A DNA stretch of 64,000 nt from Pseudomonas sp. 6D_7.1_Bac1 (GTDB taxonomy: Bacteria; Pseudomonadota; Gammaproteobacteria; Pseudomonadales; Pseudomonadaceae), in assembly GCF_025465945.1 (NCBI RefSeq), contig NZ_JANLNW010000055.1:1-64000 (forward strand). The letters are read 5' to 3'. A program made the position numbers and the translations under genes. The notes under the pieces were generated by a model. It was not told where the DNA came from and did not search any database. It was given only the letters and a program-made list of their open reading frames with translations. How positions within the stretch are numbered: the stretch's first letter is position 1; each line of letters opens with the position of its first letter. Shown piece after piece: positions 21,874 through 30,728 of this stretch.

Positions 21874-23589
21874 CTAAACCTTGGCACTGACCTCACTGCG
21901 ATTCACCAGCGCTTCGAGTGTCTCACTCAAACTCGGTGCTTTATCACCAACCAACAGGTGCCACACGCCACCGTCCAACGCGCTCACACCTTGGCAACCC
22001 AACTCCTTGAGCCGGCATTCCGACAGTGCTTTCCCATCCGCCAGTTGCAGGCGAATCCGGGTCATCGCCACGCAATCGAGTTGCAGCACGTTGTCGCTGC
22101 CGCCCAAGGCGTTCAGCCATTTTTGTGCTTCCGGGATGGCCACAGGCGCTGATTTCGGTGTTTCTTCGACCACCACAACAGCGGCGATCACCGCGTTACC
22201 AGAAGCCGGCATCGCCTGGCGAATCTCATCGGCGATGCTGTCGGCCAGCGGCCCGACCACCACTTGCAAGCTGCCGCCTTTGCCGGGGCGAACCACGGCC
22301 ATGGCGCCGAGGGCTTTCAACTCAGTGTCCGAGGCTTTGTTGCGGTCGACCATTTCCAGGCGCAAGCGGGTGGTGCAGGCACCGACAGTGATCAGGTTTT
22401 CAGCACCGCCCAAGGCCTGAATGTACGCCCCGGCCCGCTGGTTTTCGTTCAGTACAGCTTTTTCAGCGACAACGGTGTCTTCGCGCCCCGGCGTCTTCAG
22501 GTTGAAGCGGCGGATGCAGAAATCAAACACTCCGTAGTAGATCACCGCGTACGCCAGGCCCACCGGGAACACCAGCCAGCCGTTGGTGGACTTGCCCCAG
22601 CCCAGTGCCATGTCGATGGCACCGCCGGAGAAGGTGAAGCCCAAATGGATGTTCAGCGCGTTGGTGATCGCCATCGACAGGCCGGTCAGCAGTGCGTGCA
22701 ACAAATACAGCAGCGGCGCGAGGAACATGAAGGCGAATTCGATCGGCTCGGTGACGCCGGTCAGGAATGAGGTCAGGGCCATCGACAGGAAAATCCCGCC
22801 CATCACCTTGCGGCGTTCCGGCAGGGCGTTGCGGTACATCGCCAGGCACGCGGCCGGCAGGCCGAAGATCATCATTGGGAACATCCCGGTCATGAACTGG
22901 CCACCCTTCGGGTCGCCGGCAAAGTAGCGCGCCAGGTCGCCGGTCACGATCGTGCCGGTGGTTGGGTCGGTGAAGCTGCCGAAGATGAACCAGGCCATGT
23001 TGTTGAGGATGTGGTGCAGGCCGGTGATGATCAGCAAACGGTTGAACACGCCGAAGACGAACGCGCCGATACTGCCGCTTTCCAGCAGCAATTGGCCAAA
23101 GCTGTTGATACCGCTCTGGATCGGCGGCCAGATCAAACCGAAGGCCACGCCCAGGCCGACGGCGCTGAACCCGGTGGCAATCGGTACGAAGCGGCGGCCG
23201 CCGAAGAACGCCAGGTATTCCGGCAGCTTGATGTCCTTGAAGCGGTTGTACAGCGCGCCGGCCATCAAGCCGCTGATGATCCCGGCGAGCATGCCCATGT
23301 TGATGCTTGCATCGAGCACCTTGAGGGTGGAGACCATCACCAGGTAACCAATCGCCCCGGCGAGCCCGGCGGTGCCGTTGTTGTCCCTGGCGAAACCGAC
23401 CGCGATGCCGATGGCGAAGATCAGCGCCAGGTTGGCGAAGATCACCTGCCCAGCGTCGTGGATGATCGCGATGTTCAGCAGGTCGGTGTCGCCCAGACGC
23501 AGCAACAGGCCGGCAATCGGCAGGATCGCGATGGGTAGCATCAGCGCCCGTCCGAGGCGCTGCAAGCCTTCGATGAAGAGTTGGTACAT
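21874..23589 (-). CDS. nagE: N-acetylglucosamine-specific PTS transporter, IIC-IIB-IIB'
   Basis: The membrane permease of the phosphotransferase system. It imports GlcNAc and phosphorylates it to GlcNAc-6-P using phosphate from NagF. The protein has 571 residues. The IIC domain (about 1-365) has hydrophobic helices and the conserved GVTEPIEF at 279-286. The first IIB domain (about 385-465) carries the phosphorylated Cys405 in GACTTRLRL. A second IIB-like domain (about 485-560) has CVAMTRIRL, with Ala508 at the cysteine position, so it cannot be phosphorylated there. ATG 23589 starts MYQLFIEGLQRLG. It follows nagF after 29 nt and is the last gene of the nag operon. Confidence 0.95.
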   Translation of the reverse strand: MYQLFIEGLQRLGRALMLPIAILPIAGLLLRLGDTDLLNIAIIHDAGQVIFANLALIFAIGIAVGFARDNNGTAGLAGAIGYLVMVSTLKVLDASINMGMLAGIISGLMAGALYNRFKDIKLPEYLAFFGGRRFVPIATGFSAVGLGVAFGLIWPPIQSGINSFGQLLLESGSIGAFVFGVFNRLLIITGLHHILNNMAWFIFGSFTDPTTGTIVTGDLARYFAGDPKGGQFMTGMFPMMIFGLPAACLAMYRNALPERRKVMGGIFLSMALTSFLTGVTEPIEFAFMFLAPLLYLLHALLTGLSMAITNALNIHLGFTFSGGAIDMALGWGKSTNGWLVFPVGLAYAVIYYGVFDFCIRRFNLKTPGREDTVVAEKAVLNENQRAGAYIQALGGAENLITVGACTTRLRLEMVDRNKASDTELKALGAMAVVRPGKGGSLQVVVGPLADSIADEIRQAMPASGNAVIAAVVVVEETPKSAPVAIPEAQKWLNALGGSDNVLQLDCVAMTRIRLQLADGKALSECRLKELGCQGVSALDGGVWHLLVGDKAPSLSETLEALVNRSEVSAKV

Positions 23590-23618
23590 GGCGTATCTCC
23601 CTGGGTTCTTGTTGTTGT

Positions 23619-26135
23619 TCAGCTCAGAGGCCAATGTTGATGACAGGCGTGGCGCACGGCGGTGGCGCTGCTCAGGTTGAGCAGGGTGGTGCTGAAGCGT
23701 CGGCAGTCGGCGGCGTCCAGTTGGCGCACGCGCTCCTTGATTTCACCGACTTGCGGCGGGCTCACCGACAGTTCACGGATGCCCAGGCCAATCAGTACCG
23801 GGGTCGCCAGCGGATCGGAGGCCAGCGCCCCGCAAACGCCGACCCAACGCTGGTGCTTGGCGGCACCGGCGCAGGTCTGGGCGATTAGTCGCAACAGCGC
23901 CGGGTGCAAGGCATCGACCCGCGCGGCGAGGCCGGCATGGTCGCGGTCCATGGCCAGGGTGTATTGGGACAGGTCGTTGGTACCGATGGACAGGAAGTCC
24001 GCGTGCTCGGCCAATTGCTCGGCGAGCAGGGCGGCAGCCGGGACTTCGATCATTACGCCCAGTTCCGGGCGTTGGGTCAGTTCCAGCTCGGCGCACAACG
24101 CATCGAGGCGCTGGCGGATGTGCAGCAATTCATCGACCTCGCTGACCATTGGCAACAGAATTCGGCAGCGGTGCAACGGGCTGACCTGCAACAGCGCCCG
24201 CAGTTGTTGGTCGAGCAGTTCCGGACGCACCTGCGCCAGGCGGATTCCGCGCAGGCCAAGCACCGGGTTGGCTTCGGCCGGCAGCGGCAGGTAGTCGAGC
24301 TGTTTGTCGCCGCCGACATCGATGGTGCGGATGATCACCGACTTGTCGCCCATGGCATCCAGTACGGCTTGATAGGCCTGGCGCTGCTCTTGTTCGTCCG
24401 GTGCGGTCTGGCGATCAACGAACAGAAACTCGGTGCGCAACAGACCAACACCATCGGCGCCACCTCTCAACGCATCAGCCGCTTCGGTGCTGGAGGCGAC
24501 GTTGGCCGCGACTTCGATGCGCAGACCATCGCGGGTTTGCGCCGGGTGGTGGGCCTGAGCTTGCTGGCGCTCGCGGCGTTGCAGATGTTCGCGTTGGGCC
24601 TGAGCCACTTGCTCCAGGCGTTCACTATTGGGCGTCAGCTCCAGGCGACCGCCGTCAGCGTCCAGCACCACCGCGTGGCCTTGGGGTTGATCGAGCAGGG
24701 ACGAACCGAGGGCGACCAGACACGGTAGGCCTTTGCCGCGAGCAAGTATCGCCACATGGGAGGTCGCGCCGCCTTCGGCCATGCACAGCCCGGCGACGCC
24801 TTGCTGGCTCAGTTGCAGCAAATCGGACGGGGTCAGTTCGTGGGCGGCGACGATAGCGCCGGCCGGCACGTCGTAGTGCCAATCCTGCCCGAGCAAGGCG
24901 CGCAGCACGCGTTGCTTGAGGTCACGCAGGTCGTTGGCGCGTTCGGCCAGCAGCGGGTTACCGAGATTTTGCAGGACCTCGCACTGTGCTTCTATCGATT
25001 GGTTCCAGGCGTGGGTTGCCGCGCTGCCTTGATCGATGGACTGGCTGGCGGCATCGAGCAGTGCCGGGTCTTCGAGCAGGGCCAGGTGAGCGGCGAAGAT
25101 CTGCTCTTCTTCGGTGTGCTTGTGCTTTTTGGCGTGGGACAGCGTTTCACGGATTTCGCCGCGAACCTGCTCCAGCGCGCGGTCGAGGGCTTGCAGTTGT
25201 TCTTCGGCGTTATGGTTGCCGGTGTCTTCCGGCAGGTGGATGGCGGCCAGTTGGAACAGCGGCCCGCCGACCAGTCCGGGCGCTGCACACACACCGTGCA
25301 GCACGCCGGCTTCGGCAGCGCGAGTACGGTGGGCAATCGGTGTCGGTGTGGTGGCGTGGCTGTCGTCGTTGACCGCGCTGGACAAGGCGTTCAGCAAGGC
25401 TTGCAGCGCCGCCTTGGCGTCCGCGCCCTTGCAACTGACTTGAACCTCGTCCTGCTCGCCAATCCCCAGTCCCATCAACCCGATAAGGCTGTCGCACGAC
25501 GCCGATTTACCGCCGAAATGCAGCTGCGATTTACTGTTGAACAGTTGCGCGGTCTGGCGGATCAGGGCTGCCGGACGGGCATGCAGGCCACCGCGATGGG
25601 TGATGCGAATATGCCCGTGAACTTCGGCGCCTGAACTGTCCACCTCGGCCTGCGCGTTGTGCGTGGTTCTCGGCACGATGTGCAGCAGTGGCTCGCCGAC
25701 CTTGACCGATTTGAGGGTGATCGGCAGTACCTGGAAGTCCTGGCTGTTGGTCAGGATCAACAAGCTGACCAGGCTTTTGCAGCCTTGGGCGACCTGGTCC
25801 AGGTCAAAGCGCAGCAGCGCCTGGCCATTGCTGACGCGGGTGCCTTCCTTGACCAGCATCGAGAACCCTTCGCCCTGCAACTCGACGGTGTCCAGGCCCA
25901 AATGCAGCAGCAGTTCGGCGCCGTTGTCGGCGCGCAGGGTCACGGCGTGGCCGGTGCGGGCGACATGCACCACCACCCCGGCACACGGCGCGTGCAGGGT
26001 GTTGTTCAGCGGGTCGATCGCGATCCCGTCACCCATGGCGCCGCTGGCGAACACCGGGTCCGGAACCTTGGCGAGCGTGAGCACCGGGCCGCTGAGCGGG
26101 GCGCTGAGGGTCAGGTCTTTATTGTTGTTATGCAT
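23619..26135 (-). CDS. nagF: PTS multidomain phosphotransferase IIA-HPr-EI (NagF)
   Basis: A soluble fusion that carries phosphate from phosphoenolpyruvate through EI and HPr to IIA and then to NagE. The protein has 838 residues. The IIA-Glc type domain is 1-155, with active His78 in LLLHLGLDT. HPr is about 170-255, with His185 in GGLHARPAA. Enzyme I is about 275-838, with His460 in GGATSHVAILARG and the C-terminal PEP-binding barrel (LLRTEFLFVDR, NDLSQYTLAMDRDHA). All three phosphorylated residues are present, so the chain is complete without general PTS proteins. Cells of this type otherwise use PTS for fructose only, so this is a dedicated GlcNAc relay. Confidence 0.96.
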   Translation of the reverse strand: MHNNNKDLTLSAPLSGPVLTLAKVPDPVFASGAMGDGIAIDPLNNTLHAPCAGVVVHVARTGHAVTLRADNGAELLLHLGLDTVELQGEGFSMLVKEGTRVSNGQALLRFDLDQVAQGCKSLVSLLILTNSQDFQVLPITLKSVKVGEPLLHIVPRTTHNAQAEVDSSGAEVHGHIRITHRGGLHARPAALIRQTAQLFNSKSQLHFGGKSASCDSLIGLMGLGIGEQDEVQVSCKGADAKAALQALLNALSSAVNDDSHATTPTPIAHRTRAAEAGVLHGVCAAPGLVGGPLFQLAAIHLPEDTGNHNAEEQLQALDRALEQVRGEIRETLSHAKKHKHTEEEQIFAAHLALLEDPALLDAASQSIDQGSAATHAWNQSIEAQCEVLQNLGNPLLAERANDLRDLKQRVLRALLGQDWHYDVPAGAIVAAHELTPSDLLQLSQQGVAGLCMAEGGATSHVAILARGKGLPCLVALGSSLLDQPQGHAVVLDADGGRLELTPNSERLEQVAQAQREHLQRRERQQAQAHHPAQTRDGLRIEVAANVASSTEAADALRGGADGVGLLRTEFLFVDRQTAPDEQEQRQAYQAVLDAMGDKSVIIRTIDVGGDKQLDYLPLPAEANPVLGLRGIRLAQVRPELLDQQLRALLQVSPLHRCRILLPMVSEVDELLHIRQRLDALCAELELTQRPELGVMIEVPAAALLAEQLAEHADFLSIGTNDLSQYTLAMDRDHAGLAARVDALHPALLRLIAQTCAGAAKHQRWVGVCGALASDPLATPVLIGLGIRELSVSPPQVGEIKERVRQLDAADCRRFSTTLLNLSSATAVRHACHQHWPLS

Positions 26136-26171
26136 GGCTCGGTACTCATCAGGATGACGTGCAAGTCGGAC

Positions 26172-27194
26172 TTAGTGGGTGCGGGTCACTTTGCTCAGGT
26201 GACGCGGCTGGTCCGGGTCCATGCCACGGGCGACCGCGAGGCTGGCCGCCATGACGTAGAAGCTCTGGATGGCGAGGATCGGGTCCAGCGCCGGGTGCTC
26301 GGCACGGCTCAGCGTCAGGTCGCGTTCGCTGACGTCATCCGGGGCGGCCAGCAACACACGGGCGCCGCGCTGGCGCATCTCGGCAGCGAGGCTCAGCAAG
26401 CCAGCCTGTTCGGCGCCGCGTGGGGCGAACACCAGCAGTGGATAGTTGTCGTCGATCAGCGCCATGGGCCCGTGTTTCACTTCGGCGCTGCTGAAGGCCT
26501 CGGCCTGGATCGCCGAGGTTTCCTTGAGTTTCAGCGCCGCTTCCTGAGCGATGGCAAACCCGGCGCCACGGCCGATCACCATTAGGTGTTGGCATTCGCG
26601 CAAGATGTCGACGGCCAGGCTCCAGTCCTGGGTCGCGGCTTCGCGCAAACCGTCTGGCAATGCGAGACCGGCTTGTAGCAACTCGGCGTCCTGCTTCCAA
26701 TGGGCGATCAAACGTGCGCTGGCGCTGAGGGTGGCGATGAAGCTTTTGGTCGCGGCGACGCTGCGCTCAAGGCCGGCACACAGCGGCAGGCTGAATTCGC
26801 ACGCGGCTTCCAGTGGCGAGTTCTCGGCATTGACCATGGAAATGCTCAGGGCGCCGCGCTTACGTAGCAGGCGCAGGCTGTTGACCAGATCCGGACTTTG
26901 CCCGGACTGCGAAAACGCAAACACCGCCTGACCGCTGACCTTCAGCGGCGCTTGTTGCATGGTCACCACCGACATCGGCAGCGACGCCACCGGAATGCCC
27001 ACGTGCTGCATGGCCAGGTAGGCGAAGTAACTCGCGGCGTGATCGGAGCTGCCGCGGGCGACGGTCATCACCACTTGCGGCGGCTGACGGTTCAGGCGTC
27101 CGGCAATCTCGATCATCAGCGGATCAAGTTGCTGCAGTTGAGCGTCGACGGCCTTGTACGAGGACAGCGCCTCTTCAAGCATTTTTGAAGTCAA
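26172..27194 (-). CDS. nagB: SIS-domain glucosamine-6-phosphate deaminase (NagB-II type)
   Basis: It is predicted to convert glucosamine-6-phosphate to fructose-6-phosphate and ammonia after NagA. It consists of two SIS domains related to the isomerase half of GlmS (340 residues) and is not the classical NagB fold. Sugar-phosphate motifs are ARGSSDHAASY and SQSGQSPD in the first half and KLKETSAIQAEAF in the second. There is no glutaminase domain. The start is probably TTG at 27194, since GGAG lies 6 nt before it; the first ATG (27182) would have an 18-nt spacing. It overlaps the nagA end by 20 bases, giving coupled translation. Confidence 0.92.
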   Translation of the reverse strand: MTSKMLEEALSSYKAVDAQLQQLDPLMIEIAGRLNRQPPQVVMTVARGSSDHAASYFAYLAMQHVGIPVASLPMSVVTMQQAPLKVSGQAVFAFSQSGQSPDLVNSLRLLRKRGALSISMVNAENSPLEAACEFSLPLCAGLERSVAATKSFIATLSASARLIAHWKQDAELLQAGLALPDGLREAATQDWSLAVDILRECQHLMVIGRGAGFAIAQEAALKLKETSAIQAEAFSSAEVKHGPMALIDDNYPLLVFAPRGAEQAGLLSLAAEMRQRGARVLLAAPDDVSERDLTLSRAEHPALDPILAIQSFYVMAASLAVARGMDPDQPRHLSKVTRTH

Positions 27195-28281
27195 TGTCTT
27201 CTCCTTCGACCATCACGGCGGTCAGTGTGAGTGAGCGATCCAGACGCACGCAGTCAGCCCAGGCGCCGGGTTGCAGACGGCCGCGCTCGTTGAGGCCGAG
27301 GTAGTCGGCGGGGAATTGCGATAGACGTTGCGAAGCTTCGGACAGCGGCAGACCGATCTTCACCAGGTTGCGCAGGGCTTGATCCATGGTCAGGGTGCTG
27401 CCCGCCAGGGTGCCGTCGGGCAGGCGCACACCGCCCAGGCATTTGGTCACGGTGTGGCTGCCCAGCTTGTATTCGCCATCCGGCATGCCGGCGGCGGCAG
27501 TGGAATCGGTGACGCAATACAGGCACGGGATCGAACGCAGGGCCACGCGGATCGCGCCGGGGTGCACGTGCAACAGGTCGGGAATCAGTTCCGCGTACTT
27601 GGCGTGGGCCAGTGCCGCGCCGACGATCCCCGGCTCGCGGTGATGCAGCGGGCTCATGGCGTTGTAGAGGTGAGTGAAACTGCTGGCGCCGGCCGCAAGC
27701 GCCGCGACACCTTCCTCGTAGCTGCCCAGGGTGTGGCCGATTTGCATGCGGATCCCGCGGTCGCTGAGGGCCCTGATCAGCTTGTCGTGACCGGCGATTT
27801 CCGGGGCAATGGTGATCACCCGAATCGGCGCCAGCGCCAGGTAGTCCTCGACCTCGGCCATCAACGCGGTGTGGGCGAAGTTCGGTTGCGCACCGAGTTT
27901 ACCAGGGTTGATGTACGGGCCTTCCAGGTGCACGCCGAGTACCCGGGCGCTGCCTTTCGGGCGTTGTTCGCAGAACTCGCCGACCTGGGCCAATACGCGG
28001 GAAATCTCTTCCACCGGGGCGGTCATGGTGGTGGCCAGCAGCGAGGTGGTGCCGAAACGCACGTGGGTTTTGGTGATGGTTTCGAAGGCCGGCGTGCCTT
28101 CCATGATGTCCTTGCCGCCACCGCCGTGGACGTGCAGGTCGATGAAGCCCGGCAGCAGGTAAGGCAGGTCGTTGTCCGCCGGGTCGCAGAGCTGACCTTC
28201 GATGCGCACGATCTTGCCGTGTTCATGGATCAACCGGCCACGAATCCAGCCTTGGGCGGTGAGGATGTTGTCTTCGGACAT
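27175..28281 (-). CDS. nagA: N-acetylglucosamine-6-phosphate deacetylase
   Basis: It removes acetate from GlcNAc-6-P to give GlcN-6-P, the first cytoplasmic step after PTS uptake. It is an amidohydrolase-fold protein of 368 residues. LPGFIDLHVHGGGGKD carries the HxH metal site, GVHLEGPYIN holds the metal-binding Glu, and the late TDSTAAAGMPDG region contains the catalytic Asp. ATG 28281 starts MSEDNILTAQGW; the longer frame to 28335 overlaps nagR. It lies between nagR and the deaminase in the minus-strand nag operon. Confidence 0.96.
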   Translation of the reverse strand: MSEDNILTAQGWIRGRLIHEHGKIVRIEGQLCDPADNDLPYLLPGFIDLHVHGGGGKDIMEGTPAFETITKTHVRFGTTSLLATTMTAPVEEISRVLAQVGEFCEQRPKGSARVLGVHLEGPYINPGKLGAQPNFAHTALMAEVEDYLALAPIRVITIAPEIAGHDKLIRALSDRGIRMQIGHTLGSYEEGVAALAAGASSFTHLYNAMSPLHHREPGIVGAALAHAKYAELIPDLLHVHPGAIRVALRSIPCLYCVTDSTAAAGMPDGEYKLGSHTVTKCLGGVRLPDGTLAGSTLTMDQALRNLVKIGLPLSEASQRLSQFPADYLGLNERGRLQPGAWADCVRLDRSLTLTAVMVEGEDIDFKNA

Positions 28282-28312
28282 CAGTAGTTCTCCGGCTTCA
28301 ATGACGCAGGGC

Positions 28313-29044
28313 TTAGCGTCGAAGCTCTGCAACAAAGTCGTAGTAGTCGTTGCGGCAATAGGTGTCGGTGACTTCGATCGGGGTGTTGTCTTCGAGGTAA
28401 CCGACCCGGGTCATCAGCAGCATGGCGGTGCCGGGGGCGATGCCGACCAGCGCGGCGAATTCGTCCGAGGCGTTGATCGCCTGAATGTGTTGCAGGGCGC
28501 GCACCACCGGTTTGCCGATGCGCTCAAGGTATTCGTAGAGCGAATCACCGACCGCTTGCGGCTGGGCAATGATCGACGCGGGCAGGGTGCTCATCTCAAT
28601 GGCCATTACGGTGTCGTCGGCTTTACGCAGGCGCTTGAGGCGCGCGACTTTGTCGTAGGGCGAGAGCGCGAGGCGGATCAGTTCTTCGTGGGTCGGCTGG
28701 GTGATTTCCCGCTCCAGCCATTGCGAGCTCGGCACGAAGCCTTTGAGACGGAGCATTTCGCTGAACCCGGACAGCCGTGAGAGTGGTTGTTCCAGGCGTG
28801 GGGTGATGAAGGTGCCGGAGCCTTGGCTGCGACGGATCAGGCCTTGTTCGAACAGCACTTCCAGGGCCTTGCGGGCAGTCACACGGGAGATGTTCAGCAT
28901 TTCGCTGAGATTGCGCTCCGACGGCAATGCCTGCTCGGCTTTCCACTGGCCGGCATGGATCGCCGCTTCCAGGTTGCGTGCCAGTTGCAGGTACAACGGC
29001 GTGGGCTGGGTGTCGTCAGGGCGCAGGGCCAGGATGTGGTTCAT
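28313..29044 (-). CDS. nagR: GntR/HutC-family transcriptional regulator of the nag operon
   Basis: A repressor-like protein of 243 residues. The N-terminal winged helix-turn-helix of the GntR type (about 10-75) contains LPSERNLSEMLNISRVTARKALEVL and the wing GSGTF. The C-terminal UTRA domain binds a small ligand, in NagR/DasR relatives GlcNAc-6-P or GlcN-6-P. It is the first gene of the operon, 31 bases before nagA, so it probably controls its own synthesis with the rest. Three TGGTATT-type sites lie in the upstream region. ATG 29044 gives MNHILALRPDD. The assignment as the nag regulator rests on position and family and is likely but not proven. Confidence 0.9.
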   Translation of the reverse strand: MNHILALRPDDTQPTPLYLQLARNLEAAIHAGQWKAEQALPSERNLSEMLNISRVTARKALEVLFEQGLIRRSQGSGTFITPRLEQPLSRLSGFSEMLRLKGFVPSSQWLEREITQPTHEELIRLALSPYDKVARLKRLRKADDTVMAIEMSTLPASIIAQPQAVGDSLYEYLERIGKPVVRALQHIQAINASDEFAALVGIAPGTAMLLMTRVGYLEDNTPIEVTDTYCRNDYYDFVAELRR

Positions 29045-29099
29045 GTTTTGGGTTCCGATGCGGGTATTGGAGTGTTGTCGCCCCGGTAATGGCGCAAAA

Positions 29100-29120
29100 C
29101 TAATACCACTTAAATACCAT
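29100..29120. promoter_or_regulatory. Proximal operator-like site of the nag operon
   Basis: AATACCAC (29102-29109) and AATACCAT (29113-29120) are direct copies 11 bp apart, one helical turn, about 56-76 bases upstream of the nagR start. The block CTAATACCACTTAAA (29100-29114) is an exact inverted copy of 29189-29203. GntR/HutC operators in GlcNAc regulons commonly contain TGGT and ACCA cores. Confidence 0.6.
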
Positions 29121-29188
29121 GTCAACGCCAGTGGTTTGCTCAAGGCGAGCAAATGCGCGCCTCGCTGGAGGGCGCGATGGTGTTGGGT

Positions 29189-29203
29189 TTTAAGTGGTAT
29201 TAG
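29189..29203. promoter_or_regulatory. Distal operator-like site of the nag operon
   Basis: TTTAAGTGGTATTAG is the perfect 15-bp inverse of the proximal site, 74 bases away. The arrangement would allow cooperative binding or looping. Confidence 0.55.
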
Positions 29204-29256
29204 GGGAGGGGGATGCGGGCGTAGAAATCGCAGTCTGCGTCAGTGCCTATGGCGTG

Positions 29257-29266
29257 AAGTGGTATT
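29257..29266. promoter_or_regulatory. Third operator-like half site
   Basis: AAGTGGTATT repeats the 10-base core in the same orientation as the distal site, 65 bp further upstream (about six helical turns). The rest of the 29045-29488 interval holds the REP-like element and no gene. Confidence 0.45.
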
Positions 29267-29336
29267 CAAGCTGGGGGGCGGGTGAGGGCTGCGATTTTTT
29301 TAATTTATTTTCGATTTTCCGGGCAAAGTAGCCCTT

Positions 29337-29467
29337 GTGGCGAGGGAGCTTGCTCCCGTTGGGGCGCGAAGCGGCCCTGATGTCGGCTGTCGAGGTTTAT
29401 CAGGTAAAACCAGTTTGCAGGGTTTGGGGCCGCTTCGCAGCCCAGCGGGAGCAAGCTCCTTCGCCAC
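29337..29467. repeat. REP-like pair, family B (131 bp)
   Basis: GTGGCGAGGGAGCTTGCTCC starts at 29337, and its inverted counterpart ends with GCCAC at 29467. Inside, GCGAAGCGGCC is mirrored by GGCCGCTTCGC, so the unit has nested arms. Two others of 130 bp occur at 32149 and 42791. Confidence 0.85.
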
Positions 29468-29488
29468 AGGTATGGGTGTGTTTGAGGA

Positions 29489-29992
29489 TTACGGGCGGAT
29501 TTCGATCATCGTGCCGTCTTTGACCAGGCCCCAGACTTCGCGCATGTCGACGTTGCGCATGCCGATGCAGCCATCGGTCCAGTCCAGGGTGTGGAACAGC
29601 TCTTCAGGGTTTTCTTCAGTGTCCGGGGTGCCGTGGATCATGATCATGCCACCGGGCTCCACGCCTTCACGGCGCGAACGCACGGAGTCGCTGATGTTCG
29701 GGTAGGAGATGTGCATGGCCAGGTTGAAGCGGTCGCTGACCTTGCGCCAGTCCAGCCAATAGAGGCCTTCTGGTGTGCGCCGATCACCCTCCATCAACTT
29801 TGGACCTTTTGGGTGTTTGCCCAATGAGATGCGATAGGTCCGCAGTGGCTTGCCGTCATTGATCAGCTGCAACTGATGAGCGGATTTGAGCACCAATACT
29901 TTTTCGATGATTTTGCCGTCCAGTGTTTCCGTGGTGGAAGCCTGGGAGATAGCAACGAATGACAGACAGAACAACGCAAGCAACCAGCGCAT
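29489..29992 (-). CDS. L,D-transpeptidase family protein (YkuD domain)
   Basis: An exported 167-residue protein with a signal peptide of about 18 residues (cleavage near SQA-S). The YkuD catalytic motif is present: His120 in MIMIHGTPD and Cys142 in TDGCIGMRN, the thiol that forms the acyl-enzyme in peptidoglycan L,D-transpeptidases. It carries only the catalytic domain and no LysM or SPOR binding module. In this size class, targets can be 3-3 crosslinks or attachment of proteins to peptidoglycan; the substrate cannot be told from the sequence. It is a single gene on the minus strand, between the family B repeat and a Nudix gene. Confidence 0.88.
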   Translation of the reverse strand: MRWLLALFCLSFVAISQASTTETLDGKIIEKVLVLKSAHQLQLINDGKPLRTYRISLGKHPKGPKLMEGDRRTPEGLYWLDWRKVSDRFNLAMHISYPNISDSVRSRREGVEPGGMIMIHGTPDTEENPEELFHTLDWTDGCIGMRNVDMREVWGLVKDGTMIEIRP

Positions 29993-30029
29993 TAAAACGA
30001 TATCCCTGAGAGTACGGCGTACTTATAGT

Positions 30030-30581
30030 TTAAGTGATCGCAGGCTGAGCAAGCGGAGGAATGGATTCGGAACGCACAGGGAAATGTTCCGCACGGCGGT
30101 CAGCGAAGAAGCATTCTAGGGTACGACCGACCGTGCGGAAAGCCAGCTCCGACCACGGGATGTCGGCTTCATCGAAAAGCCTCACTTCCAGGCTTTCTTC
30201 GCCCGCGGCAAAGTCCAGATCCACCAGTTCGGCGCGAAAGAATACGTGCACCTGGCTGATGTGCGGCACGTCGATCAGCGTATAGATGTTCAGGTTGCGC
30301 ACCCGTGCACAGGCTTCTTCAGCGGTTTCGCGAATCGCTGCCTGTTCGACGGTTTCACCGTTTTCCATGAAACCGGCCGGCAAGGTCCAGTAACCACGGC
30401 GCGGCTCGATGGCGCGCCGGCACAACAGCACCTGAGTGCCCCAGGTTGGCAGGCAACCGGCGACGATATTCGGGTTCTGGTAATGGATGGTGTGGCACTT
30501 GTCGCAGACATACCGCAGGCGCGAATCGCCTTCGGGAATGCGTTGGGTGACCGGGTTGCCGCAGTGGCTACAGAATTTCAT
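30030..30581 (-). CDS. Nudix hydrolase with zinc ribbon
   Basis: A 183-residue protein. An N-terminal zinc ribbon with Cys4, Cys7, Cys26 and Cys29 resembles the ribbon of NudC-type NADH pyrophosphatases. The Nudix box follows in GFMENGETVEQAAIRETAEE, with the REUxEE core. The protein is shorter than NudC and lacks its N-terminal domain and SQPWPFP signature, so it probably has another nucleotide-linked substrate, unknown. It precedes the L,D-transpeptidase gene on the same strand by 37 bases and is divergent from the CoA pyrophosphatase gene. Confidence 0.88.
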   Translation of the reverse strand: MKFCSHCGNPVTQRIPEGDSRLRYVCDKCHTIHYQNPNIVAGCLPTWGTQVLLCRRAIEPRRGYWTLPAGFMENGETVEQAAIRETAEEACARVRNLNIYTLIDVPHISQVHVFFRAELVDLDFAAGEESLEVRLFDEADIPWSELAFRTVGRTLECFFADRRAEHFPVRSESIPPLAQPAIT

Positions 30582-30728
30582 GCTGGGATTCCGAAAATGC
30601 TGCGCCTATCTTGGCGTGCGGCGGTGTCTGTCGGCAAGTTGTCGTTTAGCGACATGCGAGGGTTCAGGGGTTGGGCGGTCGGTGTGTTTGGTGCATGATG
30701 CAAGATAGTGAACAAATCGAGATCACTC

